DNA of 64,000 nt from DATKWD01 sp963704815 (GTDB lineage Bacteria; Actinomycetota; Acidimicrobiia; Acidimicrobiales; Salinilacustritrichaceae). Shown piece by piece: positions 61,041 through 64,000 of the stretch (positions within the stretch are counted from its first letter, which is position 1; each line of letters begins with the position of its first letter). Position numbers and translations under genes: made by a program. Under the pieces are notes generated by a model. The model saw nothing but the letters and a program-made list of their open reading frames with translations, was not told where the DNA came from and did not search any database. The stretch covers positions 1,302,001 through 1,366,000 of the forward strand of contig CAVPHU010000001.1 of assembly GCA_963704815.1 (NCBI GenBank). The letters are read 5' to 3'.

Positions 61041-62842
61041 CCGACCTCGCCTCACTCCCCCGCTGGGACGTCAGCGAATACTTCCCGGGCCTCGACTCTC
61101 GGGAGTACGCAGCTGCCAACGAGCAGTTGGGCGCCGAGGTGAGCCGTCTCGGCGCCCTGTACGACCGCCACGACGTCCGAGGTGCGCACCACCCGCTCGA
61201 CGATGCCGCGGTGGCCGCATACGACGAGGTGCTCGAGGCGACCAACGCCGTCAGGGAACAAGCCGGGCTGCTGGAGGCGTACGTCTACGCCTTCGTCTCG
61301 ACCGATGCCACCGACGCCGAGGCGCAACGCGCCTACAGCCGGCTCGAGCGCCAAGGCGCCGAGCTGACCAAGCTCGGCGCTCGCTTCGAGGCGTGGGTCG
61401 CGTCGCTCGGTGCTGACGACCTGATCCGACGGAGCGAGGCGGCGGCATCGCACGCCTGGCCGATGCGCAAGGCCCAGACCCGTGCCGATCATCAGATGTC
61501 GGAGGCCGAGGAGGACCTGAGCGCCGATCTCTCGCTGACCGGTGGGTCGGCGTGGTCCCGGCTGTATCGAGATGTCACGGCATCGATCAGCGTCGAGGTC
61601 CCGATGCCCGACGGCACCCTCGACACCCGGCCGATGAGCGGCGTTCGCGGGCTGGCGGGCGATCCCGACCGGGCCGTTCGCGAAGCGGCGTACCGTGCCG
61701 AGCTCGATGCGTGGGAGGCGAACGCCACCCCGATCGCCGCGGCGCTCAACGCCATCAAGGGCGAGCAGCTGACCCTGGCCACCCGCCGCCGCTGGGACTC
61801 GCCGCTCGACGCCCAGTTGTTCGGCCAGACCGTCGACCGCGACACGCTCTCGGCCATGCAGCGCGCCATGACCGATTCGTTCGTCGACTTCCGGCGCTAC
61901 CTGCACGCCAAGGCGAAGATGATGGGCCTCGATCGGCTGGCCTTCTTCGACCTGTTCGCACCCATCGGCGGCGGCTCCGACCAGACCTGGACCGCAGCCA
62001 CCGAGGCCGTCGAGACCGCCTTCTCGAGCTACTCGCCGCAGCTCCGAGCGCTGGCCCGCCGCGCCTTCGACGAGTCGTGGGTCGATGCCGGGCCCCGGGC
62101 AGGCAAGGTCGGCGGCGCGTTCTGCATGCCGACCATCGACGGCGACTCACGGGTCCTGATGAACTTCAACGGGAGCTTCGACAGCTTCCAGACCCTGGCC
62201 CACGAGCTCGGCCACGCCTATCACAACTCGACGATGGCCGGTCGCACGCCGCTCCAGAAAGGAACCCCTTCCGCGCTCGCCGAGACGGCCTCGATCTTCT
62301 GCGAGACGATCATGGTGTCCCACGGCCTCGACACCGCCACCGGCGATGACCGGCTGGCCATCCTCGAAGTCGACCTGCAGGGGTCGCTCCAGGTGATCGT
62401 CGACATCCACTCCCGGTTCCTGTTCGAGGCCGCGGTGTTCGAGCAGCGGGCCACCTCGACGCTCTCGACCGACGAGTTGTGCGGCCTGATGGCCGAGGCG
62501 CAGGAGGCGACCTACGGCGACGGCCTCGACGCCGATCTGCGCCACCCGTGGATGTGGGCGGCCAAGCCGCACTACTACGGCTCGTTGTTCTACAACTGGC
62601 CGTATGCCTACGGCCTGCTGTTCGGGCTCGGGTTGTTCGCCGAGTACCAGCGTGAGCCCGATCGGTTCCGCCAGGGCTACGACGACCTGTTGTCGAGCAC
62701 CGGGCTCGGTACGGCGGCCGAGCTGGCCGAACGGTTCGGGATCGACGTCCGCGACGTCGGCTTCTGGAGCTCGAGCCTCGACGTCGTGCGGGGCCGCATC
62801 GACGCGTTCTGCGACGAGGTCGAGACGAGGGTCGGTCCGTGA
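61037..62842 (+). CDS. Oligoendopeptidase F family metallopeptidase (M3)
   Basis: A 601-residue protein from the GTG at 61037. N-terminal helical region; catalytic zinc site HELGHAYHNS near residue 390, preceded by DSFQTLA and followed by AETASIFCETIM, whose glutamate is the third zinc ligand. C-terminal YYGSLFYNWPYAYGLLFG is typical of M3 peptidases. It cleaves short peptides in the cytoplasm. It is coupled on both sides by GTGA overlaps with the dehalogenase and DUF6457 genes. Confidence 0.95.
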   Translation: MTDLASLPRWDVSEYFPGLDSREYAAANEQLGAEVSRLGALYDRHDVRGAHHPLDDAAVAAYDEVLEATNAVREQAGLLEAYVYAFVSTDATDAEAQRAYSRLERQGAELTKLGARFEAWVASLGADDLIRRSEAAASHAWPMRKAQTRADHQMSEAEEDLSADLSLTGGSAWSRLYRDVTASISVEVPMPDGTLDTRPMSGVRGLAGDPDRAVREAAYRAELDAWEANATPIAAALNAIKGEQLTLATRRRWDSPLDAQLFGQTVDRDTLSAMQRAMTDSFVDFRRYLHAKAKMMGLDRLAFFDLFAPIGGGSDQTWTAATEAVETAFSSYSPQLRALARRAFDESWVDAGPRAGKVGGAFCMPTIDGDSRVLMNFNGSFDSFQTLAHELGHAYHNSTMAGRTPLQKGTPSALAETASIFCETIMVSHGLDTATGDDRLAILEVDLQGSLQVIVDIHSRFLFEAAVFEQRATSTLSTDELCGLMAEAQEATYGDGLDADLRHPWMWAAKPHYYGSLFYNWPYAYGLLFGLGLFAEYQREPDRFRQGYDDLLSSTGLGTAAELAERFGIDVRDVGFWSSSLDVVRGRIDAFCDEVETRVGP

Positions 62843-63081
62843 GCGAGACACCGCCCGACACTCCGACGGCTGAGGAGTTCATCGCCCGATTCGCCGCCGC
62901 CGCCGGAGTCGATGCACCGAACGCCACCGACATCGAGACCCTGCTCGACGTGGCCGGTGCCGCTGCCCACGCCAGCGAACGCAAGGCGGCACCGATCGTC
63001 TGCTGGCTGGTCGGTGCGGCCGGCATCTCGGCCGCCGACGCACTCATCATCGCTCGACGACTTGCCGAGGAGGCGCCATGA
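62839..63081 (+). CDS. DUF6457-like small protein
   Basis: An 80-residue helical protein from the GTG at 62839. It reads EEFIARFAAAAGVDAPNATD, LLDVAGAAAHASERKAAPIV and CWLVGAAGISAADALIIARR, which is the DUF6457 layout. The family is often encoded beside molybdenum-cofactor genes in actinobacteria; here it sits between pepF and an NTF2-like gene, with overlaps on both sides. No function is known. Confidence 0.8.
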   Translation: MSETPPDTPTAEEFIARFAAAAGVDAPNATDIETLLDVAGAAAHASERKAAPIVCWLVGAAGISAADALIIARRLAEEAP

Positions 63082-63551
63082 CCGGGTTCAGCCGCAACGA
63101 GATGGAGGCCGAGTTCGAGGCCTACCAGGAACGGGGGCGAGTCGCCGGACAGACCGGCGACTGGAACGCATGGGCCGACCAGTTCACCCCCGACGCCGTC
63201 TACGTCGAGCATCTGTTCGGCCGGTTCGAGGGCCGCGAGGCGATTCGGGAGTGGATCACCTCGACGATGAGCCAGTTCCCGAACGACCAGTTCGTCTCGT
63301 TCCCGATCGAATGGGCCGTGTTCGACACCGATCGGGGGTGGATCGTCTGCGAGATCCAGAACCGCATGACCGACCCGGGCGACGGGTCGATCTTCCAGGC
63401 CCCCAACTTCACCCGGCTCGTCTACGCCGGCGACGGGCAGTGGTCGTACGAGGAAGACGTCTACAACCCGCAGTCGATGGCCGACGTGTTCCAGGAGTGG
63501 CTCACCCGCAAGCGCGAGATCGAGAGCGCAGCCGGTCAGCCCGGCATCTGA
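63078..63551 (+). CDS. NTF2-like (SnoaL) fold protein
   Basis: A 157-residue single-domain protein: YQERGRVAGQTGDWNAWADQ, FTPDAVYVEHLFGRFEGREA, IREWITSTMSQFPNDQFVSF and GRWSYEED-like closing (GDGQWSYEEDVYNPQSMADV). The cone-shaped NTF2/SnoaL fold covers small cyclases, isomerases and binding proteins. A substrate cannot be stated. It starts in a 4-bp overlap with DUF6457 and its 3' end overlaps the convergent VOC fragment by 16 bp. Confidence 0.88.
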   Translation: MTGFSRNEMEAEFEAYQERGRVAGQTGDWNAWADQFTPDAVYVEHLFGRFEGREAIREWITSTMSQFPNDQFVSFPIEWAVFDTDRGWIVCEIQNRMTDPGDGSIFQAPNFTRLVYAGDGQWSYEEDVYNPQSMADVFQEWLTRKREIESAAGQPGI

Positions 63552-63763
63552 CCTCCGCCGCAGCCGAGGTGCACCCGGTTCTTGAGCGTCTTGGCTTCGG
63601 GGACCCGGACGAACTCGAGGTAGGTGCCGCCGTCGGGCGGCCCGCACACCGCACCGCTGCCGTCGGGTGAGACCGCCACCCCTCCCCAGCCGAGCGCGGC
63701 ATTCCAGAACGCGGCGACCACGGCGGGTTCGTGGCTGTCGATCGTGACGCAGGTGATCTCCAT
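63536..63763 (-). CDS. Truncated VOC-superfamily protein
   Basis: A 75-residue open frame from the ATG at 63761-63763 reads MEITCVTIDSHEPAVVAAFW and GGTYLEFVRVPEAKTLKNRV, then HLGCGGGQMPG. This is the first half of a VOC domain (the NRVHL motif is where the second beta-alpha-beta half would begin). The expected second half is missing, so it is either a remnant or has been cut short by a stop. The other strand carries the NTF2-like gene end. Confidence 0.6.
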   Translation of the reverse strand: MEITCVTIDSHEPAVVAAFWNAALGWGGVAVSPDGSGAVCGPPDGGTYLEFVRVPEAKTLKNRVHLGCGGGQMPG

Positions 63764-63826
63764 GCCGTCATGGTCGCGCGTGTTCACCGCACCGCATGTT
63801 CGTGTGACGCGTGTCAGGGTGGCGGG

Positions 63827-64000
63827 GTGGCGGGGCTTCGCGTGCTCGGGGCCGATGTCGCCGGCCGATACGGCTGGGTCGGCGTCGCGGTGGACGCCGA
63901 GGGCTTCGTTGCGGCTCATGTCGCCGACACGTTGGCCGGATTGATCGCTGCGACCGAGCCGGTTGCGGCGGTCGGCGTCGACATCCCCATCGGCAACCTG
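63827..64000 (+). CDS. DUF429 family protein, 3' end outside window
   Basis: The GTG at 63827 opens MAGLRVLGADVAGRYGWVGV and AVDAEGFVAAHVADTL, then VAAVGVDIPIGNL before the window ends. The D-V-A-G start, the WVGVAVD strand and the DIPIG loop match the RNase-H-fold DUF429 family. Members have a nuclease-like fold of unknown activity. Only 58 codons are visible; the rest lies beyond the window. Confidence 0.75.
   Translation, partial: MAGLRVLGADVAGRYGWVGVAVDAEGFVAAHVADTLAGLIAATEPVAAVGVDIPIGNL

Overview
The window is about 68% GC, densely packed and rich in 4-bp ATGA/GTGA stop-start overlaps. A form II CoxL with its accessory proteins, a DUF222-HNH protein, an SCO6745-family protein, a DUF501-Ppx pair, an FtsB-enolase pair and actinobacterial-type transporters all point to Actinomycetota, most likely an acidimicrobial lineage (Ilumatobacter/Iamia-like). 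This placement is an inference from gene content.

Layout. 1-14 kb is ordinary chromosome: a histidine phosphatase, an EamA transporter, a broken MOSC gene, a hemolysin-III membrane protein, an AI-2E transporter, an SDR, a divergent oxidoreductase/TetR pair with repeated operators, an ABC-2 exporter, a small ion channel, a GAP-family membrane protein, a lipoprotein and a hydrolase. 14.1-24.4 kb is an integration hot spot at tRNA-Leu(UAA). An element of about 9 kb lies between a duplicated tRNA 3' half (15365-15418) and the intact tRNA gene (24310-24395). It carries a tyrosine integrase, a TrwC/MobF relaxase-helicase, a PadR regulator and several unknown genes. To its left are the remains of a second, related element: a tRNA T-arm scar, a HicA-like/HTH gene pair and a second relaxase tail.

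24.4-40 kb is again chromosomal: HNH protein, hydrolases, nitronate monooxygenase, a PD-(D/E)XK protein, MFS exporter, acyltransferase plus NAD-epimerase, a YceI/MarR pair, a crotonase, an aminotransferase, Ppx/GppA and DUF501. 40.1-49.1 kb is a molybdenum hydroxylase locus (CoxG, MobA-like transferase, CoxS, CoxM, CoxL form II). It is interrupted by a Dabb protein, a coiled-coil protein of about 1,040 residues and a Nudix hydrolase. 49.1-56.3 kb is a housekeeping block (ftsB, eno, mazG, a SurA-like lipoprotein, mfd). 56.3-64 kb holds a lysoplasmalogenase, a CoA-binding protein, a ferredoxin/ferredoxin reductase pair, a YcaQ-like glycosylase, a haloalkane dehalogenase, oligoendopeptidase F and small enzymes. 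The window ends inside a DUF429 gene.

Two features cut across the window. First, about fifteen genes, housekeeping and accessory alike, are interrupted by single-base frameshifts, densest in 16.7-24.2 kb and 32.7-34.5 kb. This looks more like uncorrected indels in the assembly than gene decay, so many 'pseudogenes' here may be intact in the organism. Second, several intergenic gaps hold different GC-rich tandem or hairpin repeats. One of these families occurs twice, 22 kb apart.
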